In this document: piece after piece, positions 20,046 to 30,045 of the stretch
Layout of the letters: the number at the start of each line of letters is the position of its first letter
Numbering within the stretch: the stretch's first letter is position 1
DNA from: Symsagittifera roscoffensis
Taxonomy: Eukaryota; Xenacoelomorpha; Acoela; Convolutidae
Assembly (NCBI RefSeq): GCF_963678635.1
Contig: NW_026971471.1
Span: 1 to 36,005, forward strand
Reading direction: 5' to 3'
Length of the DNA stretch: 36,005 nucleotides
Notes under the pieces: generated by a model
The model's input: the letters and a program-made list of their open reading frames with translations, nothing else
What the model was told of the DNA's origin: nothing
Database searches by the model: none
Position numbers and translations under genes: made by a program

Positions 20046-23000
20046 ATCCAAGTAATTGATGTAATGTTTTGTGTTGGGCCTTGAAAGCCAAAGTAATCAA
20101 GTGACCTTCTCGGACCCCAGTGAAGGGTTGAAAGCCTTATCTATGGCAAGCTTTGACTGAGAGATCGACCGAAGCCACCAAACAGACCAGCTTTTCCACC
20201 CCTGGCAAAATCAAATACAAATGAGGCAAGCTTCCAAAGAAGAAACCGCGAACGCAGGAATGAAAAAATAGTAATTTAAAAACAAAAGAATGAAACTAGA
20301 AAACTAGTCGCATTATGCTGCTCATTAGCATGGGATGGGGCGGACACGAGAGAACCACTAGAACAGTTTCACTCGGAACTAGTGGAGCTAGCTTTCAAGG
20401 CGGACTGTGGGGCCTGTGAGGAGGAATGGGTACATAATATTTTGACAGCACAATTGATAAACGAGAAGATATCGGAAGAAGTACTGGCAAAAAGAAGGAC
20501 ACAAAGAGAATCATACGACTATTCAATAAAGAGAGAAAAAGCGATTGCACACAATAAAACAAAAACATCATTGTCAAAGACACCTATAATCATCATGAAA
20601 AGCCTTTATCATTAAACAAGATACAATGAGATTCGTAAACCAAAGAAAACAAAACGTTTTTCGGCCTCGGCTGGGGAAGAGGAAAAAAAATCAACATAGA
20701 TACCACAACCAACAGACAAAACATCAAGGTCAAAAAATCGAACACAGAACAAGCAGTGCGGTTAATGGTGTAGCGATTCTCACCAGGCCACCTTCAAGTC
20801 TGTCCATCATAGACAAATAGCGGTAGAAGAGGTCTCTTCCGAAAACTCTGCTGCACAACTAAGTTGAATTAAGTTCAAAACGACAACGTAGATCCAGTAG
20901 CGTTTGCAAATTTCACACTGGCAAACGAATGGGAAATACTACGCAAAAGAAAATTCTAGGTGATGTCAAAGCAAGAAGAATTTGATACCACCTTCAAGAC
21001 TTCCAAAACCTCCAAAAAATGGGTCGAACAAGAAAAATATATCGACCAGGAACACGTCAAAAATTAGACAATTGTAGCGACAAACAAATTATCAGCCACA
21101 TTGTGACAACAATGAAGGAAGGTCAATCGACTAAACTAACCCTAGACTCAAAAAAAAAAGCAATATAACACATAAATTCAAATACAAAATGCCAATCTTT
21201 GAATCCTCATTAAAAAACGTCGCCCAGGCAATCAAGACAGCGGGAAAAAGGAAAGCTTTTTCAACACTGAAGTACGTTGACGCACAAATTCTATTGAAAG
21301 GGACAACCAGAATACAATGCGATTGTATTCTCGTAATTGGGAAGGCGAATAGGTCGTACCATTCCAGCGTTCTTAAACATCCTAAAACGTATTTACAACT
21401 AAAAAGGTTCATGGGATCACTAAACCATAGAACAAAATTTATTCCAAAATTAGCGACTGAAACAGCACAACTCAGACAACTGCTATAAAAACATTGAAAG
21501 TAATATCTTTACATGGGTGGAAACGACGAGTGTGAGGACTAAACAGCCAAGAAAATCATCAAGTTGGTGGCGGTTTTTACCGAAAAAAGACACTTCGATC
21601 AAACTTTATAAAAGTGAGTGGTGTGCGATTCGTCAACATTGGACTAGGGTCGGAACAGGAGCAATACTCCATTGAATTTTCGATACGCTCATCTTGTAAG
21701 TTTCATCTTGTCTAAATACCTACAGAGGAAATTAATCTAGAAACAAACTTTAGTTCTTAGTAATTTGTCAATCAAACAATTCAAAGACTATCTTTAGAAA
21801 AAAAAATTTGAAAAACTTATTCGGGCAGAGCATTAAAAAGTTGATTGAGAAAGAATTTGGTGGATTGAATTTTAACTGAATTTTAGAGAAAAAAAACAGC
21901 TTAGATAAATCGACTTTTTCATAAAAATCTCAATACCAATTTTGTGTTTTCATTCCTTAAGCATAACAAAAACTTACAAGAGACAATCAAATAACATCGA
22001 AAGAGAAGACAACAAGGGAAAAAAAACATCTAAAATTTACCCGAGCATTAAAGAAGTAGAGAAAGCTGCCACAAACTGGCGCTAAAAGTAGCAAAGGACT
22101 TAGTAGTCTAACAAGAAAAGAAGGAATTTAACAAAAGGAAAGAGAAGCTAAAACATCCACAGTGGTGAAGGAGCAGACACAACAGAAACCACTCTACATC
22201 TAGAGTACAAAGTAATGCCTAGGTGAACATGAAACAATGATTCCACATCCAGTTGATTTCTTCTACATGGGTAAAAACTAAAAACGGATACAACAGGGAT
22301 AGAAATCCAAAAAGAATACTAAAAAAGACAAAAAAGCTGGAACGAGCAAAAACAAACAAAAAATGTTGTATTTGGTTTTGACGACAATGAGCCAAACACA
22401 ATATCAGTGGCACAGGAAAAGCACATCAATGTCCGAATGGAATGTTCAAATCAGCAGCTCACAAACGGACAAAGCTTTGGAATCAACGGATTTTTAAACG
22501 ACAAATTCACAAGCAACGGTCCTATGAAGCATACTTCTAAAATGTTCGGGTTTGACTAGGTGTACGATATCGAGTTTGCTCGATGACAATAAAGCGGCAA
22601 TACCTACCCACCTAAGGGAAGCATTCCTAAAGAGCATTCATCTAATCCATCCGGGAACGAATTCCAAGTTACACATAGTGGAGGCCATATGATTTTCTGA
22701 AATTTGTCGTAGCTACTAGGCAAAAATGCTGAGGTGGTAGGAAGCAAAGTAAAATCTAAAAACCATTGAGAGAAAAAGCACCATTTTGATCTAGATAAGG
22801 TAGTGGACTAAAAAAAATTGGTAGATGTGGATTTTGCGGAGCCGATTCCAGACGATTTGAAAAGAGATTCTCCAAACCTTGTAGCAGCAGAGAGATGTTC
22901 TAATAGCCAAACAACTATGTTAGTACCAAAAAACAGCAGAAACTGCAACACAGTTTTTCAAAGATATATCTGAATACTGGGTACCCGAGGAAAACTAGAT

Positions 23001-23484
23001 GCGTGCAAGCACAAACAATCAGCGCAAGAAACCTCCAAAGGTATTGCAAAGACAACACCACAAAATTGATCTTCTAACCAGTGAATGGTCATCGTGCCAT
23101 ACGTTTAGTAGTACGGTTAATCGAGACATTTAAAGTCAGGATAGGATTTAAGAGAACATATGAGATTAAAATCTAAAAACTAGCTTCGGATGTGGCCGAG
23201 TTAAATCAGATCACCCCATCTGCTGATTAAAAACAAATACATTAGAAATGCACAAGAGAACGCGACCAAACTCAGTTTTGTCAAAAAAGTCAACTTTTAT
23301 AAAACAGAACTTTTTGAGGACCAGTAATCTAAGAACAGCTGCAATTTCAGGCAAGAAGAGTCGAGATAGACTGCCATTTACACCAGACACCAGAACAACT
23401 GTACGATACAGAATTTCGGTCGGAGGACAGAGTCGTCACCGTCGCCGAGCCCTCAGGGATAACCCCACTAAGTTTGTTCATCTG
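20046..23484 (+). pseudogene. Decayed Ty3/gypsy element (host of the nested insertion)
   Basis: Relics occur in the correct order for gag-pol. Gag-like sequence lies at about 20370-20560 (VELAFKADCGACEEEWVHN). The RT end lies at 21330-21490 (RFMGSLNHRTKFIPKL, compare RSLMGSINQFNKFIPNL in the young element). An RNase H trace is near 21615-21790 (CDSS; IKQFKDYL). The integrase zinc-binding part is at about 22600-22690 (IPTHLREAFLKS, HLIHPGTNSK). The first catalytic part is at about 22815 (VDVDFAEPIPDD) and the second near 23065-23130 (NGHRAIRLVVRLIETFK). Stops and frameshifts are frequent. It is related to the young element but clearly older. Its body is interrupted at 23484 and resumes at 31103. 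No LTR of its own was recognised. Confidence 0.75.
23480..23484. repeat. Target site duplication ATCTG, left copy
   Basis: ATCTG directly precedes the 5' LTR and recurs at 31103-31107 directly after the 3' LTR. Five base pairs fits Ty3/gypsy integrases. Confidence 0.9.
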
Positions 23485-23807
23485 TGTAAAAGTATTATGG
23501 TTTGTTTATTTAACCTCTGATCTTAACTTACCGTCGACCTTTAAGTTGTTAATTTATATACCTGCCAAAAGCGCAACGGCTTTTGGTAGACTCTGAATTG
23601 GACACTATCTTTTATGATACGTAACAAATCAATCGCAACCAATTCAATCTCTTAAACCTCTCTTAACTTAGATAGAATCCCCGTCTTTTATTTAGTCTTA
23701 AATAAAAGCCTACAATTTTAGTAGGAATCTTAATCATCCACAGTCTTAATCTATTCTTAGTTTAAGTCACTCTTTTACAACACGAGTGGTATCCTAATTT
23801 TTTAACA
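23485..23807 (+). repeat. 5' LTR of the young Ty3/gypsy element (323 bp)
   Basis: The LTR starts TGTAAAAGTATTATGG and ends TTTTTTAACA (TG...CA). It matches 30780-31102 and 33053-33375, with one visible difference (C at 23651, T in the others). TTATATA at 23554-23560 is a likely TATA element. AATAAA at 23701-23706 lies in the right arm of a perfect 10-bp hairpin (23685-23694 with 23699-23708). A second hairpin, CCAAAAGC/GCTTTTGG, spans 23565-23586. Confidence 0.95.
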
Positions 23808-24265
23808 TGGCGCATTCTAATGAATCAAACCTACGCGGACTAGAGTTTTTTTGGAACAACTCATCAAACGAAAATCAACATGACTGGGAAAGGTGGGCGG
23901 AAAAATTCCAACTGACAATTATTGCGAAAGACTCCGTAGACATCGAAGATGTAATTAACCCGCCGATAAGAGATGAACTAATTTACCCTATGGCAGAACC
24001 ACTGGACCCATCCGAGGACCAGACCCGTCGGGCCGAACAAGAGGAACGTCATAGAGTAGCTGTACAAAATTACAACGAAGAATTAAGAAGGAGAAGGGCG
24101 GAAGATAACGCAAAATTTAACGGACTTCAAATAGGAGATATTGACAAGAAGCTCAAATCACAGCTATACCTAGCACTCGGGAAAGAAGGACAGAAATGCT
24201 TCTCTCATAAAAATCCTGGAAAAAAATTCTGGATATTAATTTCGCAGAATTTTGGGAACTATTAA
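23807..24265 (+). CDS. gag: Gag, N-terminal part (frame broken at A7)
   Basis: The ATG begins at the last base of the 5' LTR (A at 23807), so there is no leader between LTR and gag. The primer-binding site, which should begin TGG right after the LTR, lies inside the first codons (TGGCGCATTC). The 152-codon frame is charged and coiled-coil prone in its middle (EERHRVAVQNYNEELRRRRA). Typical capsid-like sequence reaches LYLALGKEGQKCF. At 24220-24226 (A7) the matching frame moves by -1, and the original frame ends at 24265 after unrelated residues. The protein would form the particle shell of the retrotransposon in the cytoplasm. The break is more likely a one-base indel than programmed shifting, because it lies within the capsid region. 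Confidence 0.85.
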   Translation: MAHSNESNLRGLEFFWNNSSNENQHDWERWAEKFQLTIIAKDSVDIEDVINPPIRDELIYPMAEPLDPSEDQTRRAEQEERHRVAVQNYNEELRRRRAEDNAKFNGLQIGDIDKKLKSQLYLALGKEGQKCFSHKNPGKKFWILISQNFGNY

Positions 24266-27200
24266 AAACGACTTTCACGATCACTACAAACCTAACATAC
24301 GAAAGATTTAAATTTTTTGGCCGAAGACAGAAAGAACATGAGTCCTTAGAAAAATTCCATGAAATTCTTTCAGAACTAGCAAAAAATTGTAAACTGGGGG
24401 AACTCGAGTCAGAACTAGTAAGAGACATTTTCATAACCAACATGAGAAATGTCGAGATCCAAAAGAAACTATGCATTGAATACTTGACCCCAGAAAACGT
24501 ACTATCTTACGTATTAGTTCACGAAAAAGGTACTAAAATTCATCAACAGTATCTAAAATTTCCAACTTACAACCCAGGACCAAGATCACAATACGTGAAG
24601 AACGAACCAACATTAAACATAGTTGAAAATAACAAGTGCCGTAATTGCGGTCAGCAATTCAAAAAAGGACACCTATCCACATGCCCGGCTAGAGATAGAA
24701 ACTGCAATACGTGCGGACGGAAAGGACATTTTGCTAAACACTGTAGGAGTTCAGCAAAAACTCAAACTAACATCGTCGATCAGAATCGGGTACCCCAAGA
24801 AAACGAAAATATCCGGGCCAACCCGCAGGAAAATCCCGAATTTGAGGTTAACCTAGACGACTTCTTAGTTCTAGCCATCGACACAGATAACCAAATAAAT
24901 GCCGTAGAAGACAAAATAGAGCGCGGAGTGAGAACAGTATTCAATCACGAAGGATTAGAATTGAAAAAGACACTAAAAGTAGCTCTGGGAAAATTCAACA
25001 CCTACTATACCGAGATTCAAATTGACTCTGCAAGCCCAGTTTCCTTCATGAAAAAAGACCTACTACACGAACTGAAGATACGAGAGAGATTTGTAAAGCT
25101 AGAACCTGTGGACGAGATAACAAAGAAAGCATACCAGGGTTTCGGGAGTACGATCAATATTATTGGAAAAGTTCGAGTGAAAATCCAATCGAAAGGATGG
25201 GAGGCTAATGATCAAAAACTTTTTATCACAGAAGGGGCTGAAAGAAATCTACTAGGAAATGACATCCTACCGAATTTGGGTATTGTAGTATTTCAAAAAC
25301 AACCTCCACCCAACGGGTCAAAGTCACGGGAAAACCAGAAAGTACCACCCATCGGGACAAATGTCAATCAAATAAAATTCGCATCCGACATCCAACAGGA
25401 TCAAAACCAAGAGACACCATCCCAACGTGAGTTTAAATTATACATATCAAAGCACTTTCCAGACCTTATAAAAAGAACTGGTAGATCAAAAAACTACGTA
25501 GTTAATACTTATTTTAACGAGCCGATAAAACCGATACAGGTGAAAGGGAAACGTATCCCAATCCATCTTCTCCCCAAAGTCAAACTATGCATCGACCAAT
25601 TATTAAGTGACGGACACATTGAAAAACTATCTAGATGCTCTGAAGATTGTTTTATTTCCCCTATCGTGATTACAGCAAAAAGGGATGGATCAATAAAACT
25701 AGCGTTGAACTCAAAACTACTAAACAAACAAATATTTCGCAATAGATATCAAATGCCGAATCTATTCGAACTAATTGACAACGTTGCAGTCACTATTAGC
25801 GGCCACGATCAAAGAAACATCTGGTTTTCGTCGATAGATCTAAAATACGCCTACAGCCAAATTCCTCTTTCGAAAAAGGCAAGTAATCAGTGTAATTTTA
25901 ACATTGTGGGGGGAGAAGTAACGGGTTCATACCGTTTTAAAACCGGATTCTATGGACTAGGCGATATGCCCAATGAATTTCAACGTATAATGGACCGTTT
26001 GACGGAAAAACTACCAAATATTCATTGTTATCTTGACGACATCCTAATCGCCACCGTAGGTAGCGAGGAAGAACATAAAAAGCTAGTCATTAATGTGTTA
26101 AAAACGCTAGATGTCGAGGGACTAGCCATAAAATGGGAAAAATGCACGTTTTTAACTCATAACATAGAATGGTTGGGATTTAGAATCGACGCAAAAGGGA
26201 CGACACCATTAATACATAAATCTGACGCAATCAGAAACCTAAAAGAACCAAACTGTATTAAAGACATCAGATCCTTAATGGGATCGATTAACCAATTTAA
26301 TAAGTTCATACCAAACCTAGCGTCCTTATCAACACCCTTCAGAGAACTTATGCAAAAGAATAAACCATTTAAGTGGTCCACAGTACATACGGAAGCGGTT
26401 GAAAAAATCAAGAACGAAATTTGTAATACGGTGACGAACCACCATTTCGATGTAAAACTGAACACTCGGGTGAAATGCGATGCCTCACATTTAGGATTGG
26501 GCGCGTCAATCGAACAAGACCATTGGGGGAATTGGAAGACCGTAGCGTTCGCTAGCAGATTTTTGAATATCGCCGAATTAAAATACAGCACTAACGAACT
26601 CGAATTACTGGGATTAGTCTGGGCACTAGATCATTTCAAAAATTATCTACTGGGTAAACAATTCTCAATTTTAACAGATCACAAAGCCTTAATAGGAGCA
26701 CTGAAAGACGATAAATACACTAAAACGGCCCAATCACGCCTCACCCGTTGGGCGGATAAACTATTACCGTTCGACTTTACCGTAGAACATTTACCCGGTA
26801 AAGATATGGGATTTGTCGATTATATATCCCGACACCCATCGGGTGAACCCGTACCAGTTTCTCTGGATGACGAGAAGTTTGTTATCGCTTCAGTAAACCA
26901 GATTAGTACACTCTTAGGCTTTGATCACCTTATGCCCAAAAATTCGTGGGCGCAAATAAGAAATAAATTCTCTCAACATTTCTTAGCACATGACGTCACT
27001 TCTTGCAATGCGATTGGCCAGTCAACAGATCATATGACCAGTCAAGAAATAGAACGTGAGAAACGAATTGCTAATGCCGCTGAAACTTTCCAAGCGATAT
27101 CTAACCATTCCAACATTTCAGTGTGTCAAAATTCTCACTCGCGTACAGAACTGTGTGACTCATCTTGCAAAACTAACGACTTTTTTACGAATTTTAAATC

Positions 27201-27714
27201 CCTGAAAGGAATGGCAGAACAAATTGAATTTAACCAACAAAAAGATCTCACTACTAAAGAAAACACGGACGTTTTAACACCAAATACTAGTAACCCGTCG
27301 GACAAACCCGAGAATAGATCACCTAGCAAAAAGAAAACAGTTAACTTATTCCCTTTCTCTTGGCCGGAAATATTTGACTCTAAATTTATGTCCCTCTTAT
27401 CGAAACAAGATCTAATTCTGAAAAAGATAATCAAGGCAATCGAGGAAGACCGAAAACAGGATATCCTACAACTGGGAAACTATTATAAGTCATATTTGAA
27501 TAACTTGCATGTCAGTGGAGGATGCCTCTATTTGGACAACCGTTTTGTAATCCCAGCATGCCTAAGATCGACTATGCTGAACAGACTACACGAAGCCCAC
27601 CCCGGCCAGTTCGCAATGAAAAGCCTGGCAACGCAATACATCTGGTGGCCGAAAATTTACCGTGAAATCCAAGTCCACGGCGAAAATTGTATAGAGTGCG
27701 TGAAAGCAGGTTAA
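24211..27714 (+). CDS. pol: Gag (rest)-Pol polyprotein: zinc knuckles, protease, RT, RNase H, integrase zinc domain; ends at in-frame TAA
   Basis: The frame is open from 24211; the first ATG is at 24442 and residue numbers count from there. Capsid-like sequence lies upstream of and around this ATG. Two zinc knuckles follow (residues about 66-102; the second is CNTCGRKGHFAKHC). Protease has DSAS in place of the usual DTGA/DSGA at residue 195 and LLGNDILPNLG later. RT spans about 370-600 with YLDD at 530-533. RNase H has its first Asp in CDASHLGLGAS (680) and LTDHKALIGAL. The integrase zinc domain has HEAHPGQ and CIEC (1083-1086). TAA at 27712-27714 follows VKAG; the same frame continues at once, so this is a single premature stop within integrase. 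The two knuckles and the RT wording suggest a Mag/CsRN1-like animal Ty3/gypsy lineage, which is inference. Confidence 0.9.
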   Translation, partial: KSWKKILDINFAEFWELLKTTFTITTNLTYERFKFFGRRQKEHESLEKFHEILSELAKNCKLGELESELVRDIFITNMRNVEIQKKLCIEYLTPENVLSYVLVHEKGTKIHQQYLKFPTYNPGPRSQYVKNEPTLNIVENNKCRNCGQQFKKGHLSTCPARDRNCNTCGRKGHFAKHCRSSAKTQTNIVDQNRVPQENENIRANPQENPEFEVNLDDFLVLAIDTDNQINAVEDKIERGVRTVFNHEGLELKKTLKVALGKFNTYYTEIQIDSASPVSFMKKDLLHELKIRERFVKLEPVDEITKKAYQGFGSTINIIGKVRVKIQSKGWEANDQKLFITEGAERNLLGNDILPNLGIVVFQKQPPPNGSKSRENQKVPPIGTNVNQIKFASDIQQDQNQETPSQREFKLYISKHFPDLIKRTGRSKNYVVNTYFNEPIKPIQVKGKRIPIHLLPKVKLCIDQLLSDGHIEKLSRCSEDCFISPIVITAKRDGSIKLALNSKLLNKQIFRNRYQMPNLFELIDNVAVTISGHDQRNIWFSSIDLKYAYSQIPLSKKASNQCNFNIVGGEVTGSYRFKTGFYGLGDMPNEFQRIMDRLTEKLPNIHCYLDDILIATVGSEEEHKKLVINVLKTLDVEGLAIKWEKCTFLTHNIEWLGFRIDAKGTTPLIHKSDAIRNLKEPNCIKDIRSLMGSINQFNKFIPNLASLSTPFRELMQKNKPFKWSTVHTEAVEKIKNEICNTVTNHHFDVKLNTRVKCDASHLGLGASIEQDHWGNWKTVAFASRFLNIAELKYSTNELELLGLVWALDHFKNYLLGKQFSILTDHKALIGALKDDKYTKTAQSRLTRWADKLLPFDFTVEHLPGKDMGFVDYISRHPSGEPVPVSLDDEKFVIASVNQISTLLGFDHLMPKNSWAQIRNKFSQHFLAHDVTSCNAIGQSTDHMTSQEIEREKRIANAAETFQAISNHSNISVCQNSHSRTELCDSSCKTNDFFTNFKSLKGMAEQIEFNQQKDLTTKENTDVLTPNTSNPSDKPENRSPSKKKTVNLFPFSWPEIFDSKFMSLLSKQDLILKKIIKAIEEDRKQDILQLGNYYKSYLNNLHVSGGCLYLDNRFVIPACLRSTMLNRLHEAHPGQFAMKSLATQYIWWPKIYREIQVHGENCIECVKAG

Positions 27715-30045
27715 AATTTGAAACCTCTTATAAAACACAATACCAAACTCCCAATGGTCGAAGAACCAAACCAAGAAATGGAATTAGATTTCGCTGGTCC
27801 GTTACCTTTAGTATGGGGAACAAAAAAATACATATTGGTGTGTGTAGACAGATTTTCAAAATTCCCATCAGCTCAAATAACATCCAGTACATCGGCAAAA
27901 TCTATTATAAACTTCCTTAGTAAATACATTGCTTTACACGGGATACCTAGAACAATTAGAACAGATCAAGGATCTGGTTTCATCTCCAAGGAAGTTAGAG
28001 AATTCTGCCACGATCACAACATAAAGGTGATATTTAGCCCAGTGGGTGATCATAGAGCTACCGGATTAGTGGAACGTCTTATCAGGACCATTAAGGAACG
28101 ACTCCTGGTTATGGCACAAGAACGTCCAAAACCTTCACTAGAATCTGCACTCCTGAAAATAATAAAATGCTTAAGAACAGTAACTCAACAGTCGCTTAAC
28201 TGCTCTCCTTTCGAAGCACATTTCGGTAGATCCCCAAACACTATCTGGCATAATTTGGACAAATCACCCTCTTCGAATAACCTTGATTGGAATAAAACTT
28301 TGTTATGTATAGATAAAGGCAAAAAACTAATGAGCCGAGAGCGAAGACATGACTGGGATGCCCCTGACGACATAGAAGATGGAGACGTCGATGAAAATTC
28401 ATCATCCTCGGAGGATATCTCAAATGCCGTGAGATATGTACCAACAAGTGCTGGATCCCCAGTAAAAGTCCTCTCCCGGTCAGAAAAAAGAGATGCCTTG
28501 GGCATAAAGGACTCAATTCTGAACAACCCGTCGGGTAAGACCATTGTTTATCGAAAAATCCAAGATAGACTGAAAAATGAACCATACTATAGAGTACTTA
28601 AGGACGAAATCGTAAGGGAATCAGATCACACTGTGACTCTAAAAAATGGTAAAATAATACGCAAATCTGATTTAGCCATTAAAAGACAGTGCACCCAGAA
28701 GAAACCAAGTCCGAGAAAACGAGACCAATTAGTTAGATTTTATGCGACTAAAGGATTGAGGAAAACTGCAAAACCTCCAAGAAATGTCGGATTTAAAAGC
28801 TCAAAAACAACCCAAAAGAAACGAAATCTTCAGTGGAAATTTGAAGAGCTTGACATTGCGAGACGAAACGCGGCCATGAACAGTTCTAGGGAAACTCTTC
28901 TTAGCGAGGAAGAAGAACAGAGAAAGAGACTGAGAACACCGATTGGCCTCGAGAGTGACCAAGAACCAAGCCCGTCGGGCAAACCCGAACTTCTGAAAAG
29001 TTACCTAAATGAACCCGGAGTGACGATCGAACCACATGAAGAGATGTCAGACGATAATGCTAGTGACTTAATTACACTAAGAGACCTCAAGGAGAAAACA
29101 CTACTCGAAACTACGAAACGAGACGAACACCTAATGTCCGACCGAACAGATCCTAAGCTAGAAACATCAGACCACGCCGACCAGAAGGTCGAGTTAGATG
29201 AGATTCCTTTGATCGACTTGGATTCCGGCGACAATGAAAGAGACTTTCAAGCGACCCCACAGTTGATTCTCTTGGACACTAGGGAGGAGGGCAATGAAGC
29301 GATCCAAGAAATGCCGGTACTTCCAGAGAATCCCGGAGGAGAGTTCCCTAAACCTACTGGAGAACAAACCACCATGGCGGAGACGGGACCCAAACAAACA
29401 CATTCTGACCGTACTACGAAGACACAGAAATTGTCCGGTACTGCTAAAAGGAAAGCGTCATCTCCAATGAAATTACCACCCTCGAAAAAACTGTCAGAAA
29501 TTTTTACACGTCAGAACACCAGACCTATGCGAACTAGGCAGCCTCCCAAGATGCTAGGTGAGAGAGTATTTACCAGTTTAGTCGACCTAACTGAGGAAGA
29601 TCGTGATGCCCTAGAATTCGGTTCACCTAGTTTAGTCTCAGTATGTTCAACGTTGGAAGCAACTACGGTAGAAATGGAAAGCCATCATGTCGACCTAGTA
29701 GACCTGACAACATTAACACCACCTTCATCATCACGCCCTACTATAGTTCACTTGCGGGAAGAAAACGATGCGTACCCAAGTGACCAAAAGCCCTTAAAAA
29801 CAGACGATCAAAAGAGTCCTGACAAGAAGGTCAAATTTAGCCCTGATGTCTGTTCCACGCGATTTAACCCATCGGGCCTATCTTACGAAATTTCAACTTC
29901 TACATTTGTCCCCATCGTACCTGACCCAGACTGGCTGAACACCTCCTCTATCATTTCGGCGATAGAACTCCTTGGACGGCCAATGACGCTGGAGGAGTTA
30001 AGGAGATGGACAATAAATAAAGCAGCAAATCGGGAATCTAATTAG
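27715..30045 (+). CDS. pol: Integrase catalytic core and long charged C-terminal tail (same frame, after premature TAA)
   Basis: This part is in frame with the preceding ORF and separated from it only by TAA. The catalytic triad is visible: Asp in ELDFAGPLP (27787), Asp in RTDQGSGF (27964) and Glu in GLVERLIR (28072), with exactly 35 residues between the last two. A short beta-rich block, HTVTLKNGKIIRKSDLAIK (about 28630-28690), resembles the C-terminal fold of integrases. About 450 further residues are rich in Lys, Glu, Ser, Thr and Pro, with acidic and basic stretches and no chromodomain or envelope-like features. The enzyme inserts the cDNA into the genome in the nucleus. No independent ATG starts this part, so in this copy it would need readthrough or is dead. 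Stop TAG is at 30043-30045. Confidence 0.88.
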   Translation, partial: NLKPLIKHNTKLPMVEEPNQEMELDFAGPLPLVWGTKKYILVCVDRFSKFPSAQITSSTSAKSIINFLSKYIALHGIPRTIRTDQGSGFISKEVREFCHDHNIKVIFSPVGDHRATGLVERLIRTIKERLLVMAQERPKPSLESALLKIIKCLRTVTQQSLNCSPFEAHFGRSPNTIWHNLDKSPSSNNLDWNKTLLCIDKGKKLMSRERRHDWDAPDDIEDGDVDENSSSSEDISNAVRYVPTSAGSPVKVLSRSEKRDALGIKDSILNNPSGKTIVYRKIQDRLKNEPYYRVLKDEIVRESDHTVTLKNGKIIRKSDLAIKRQCTQKKPSPRKRDQLVRFYATKGLRKTAKPPRNVGFKSSKTTQKKRNLQWKFEELDIARRNAAMNSSRETLLSEEEEQRKRLRTPIGLESDQEPSPSGKPELLKSYLNEPGVTIEPHEEMSDDNASDLITLRDLKEKTLLETTKRDEHLMSDRTDPKLETSDHADQKVELDEIPLIDLDSGDNERDFQATPQLILLDTREEGNEAIQEMPVLPENPGGEFPKPTGEQTTMAETGPKQTHSDRTTKTQKLSGTAKRKASSPMKLPPSKKLSEIFTRQNTRPMRTRQPPKMLGERVFTSLVDLTEEDRDALEFGSPSLVSVCSTLEATTVEMESHHVDLVDLTTLTPPSSSRPTIVHLREENDAYPSDQKPLKTDDQKSPDKKVKFSPDVCSTRFNPSGLSYEISTSTFVPIVPDPDWLNTSSIISAIELLGRPMTLEELRRWTINKAANRESN

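Noticed and set aside
24220-24270. Programmed -1 frameshift signal with a downstream pseudoknot
   Set aside because: Only a weak 5-bp stem (ATTCT/AGAAT) follows the A7 tract, and the site is within capsid. A one-base indel is the simpler reading, so it is kept only as an open finding.
24623-29403. Several other-frame and minus-strand open frames over gag-pol
   Set aside because: They are shadows of the long retrotransposon frame, which shows all expected catalytic motifs.
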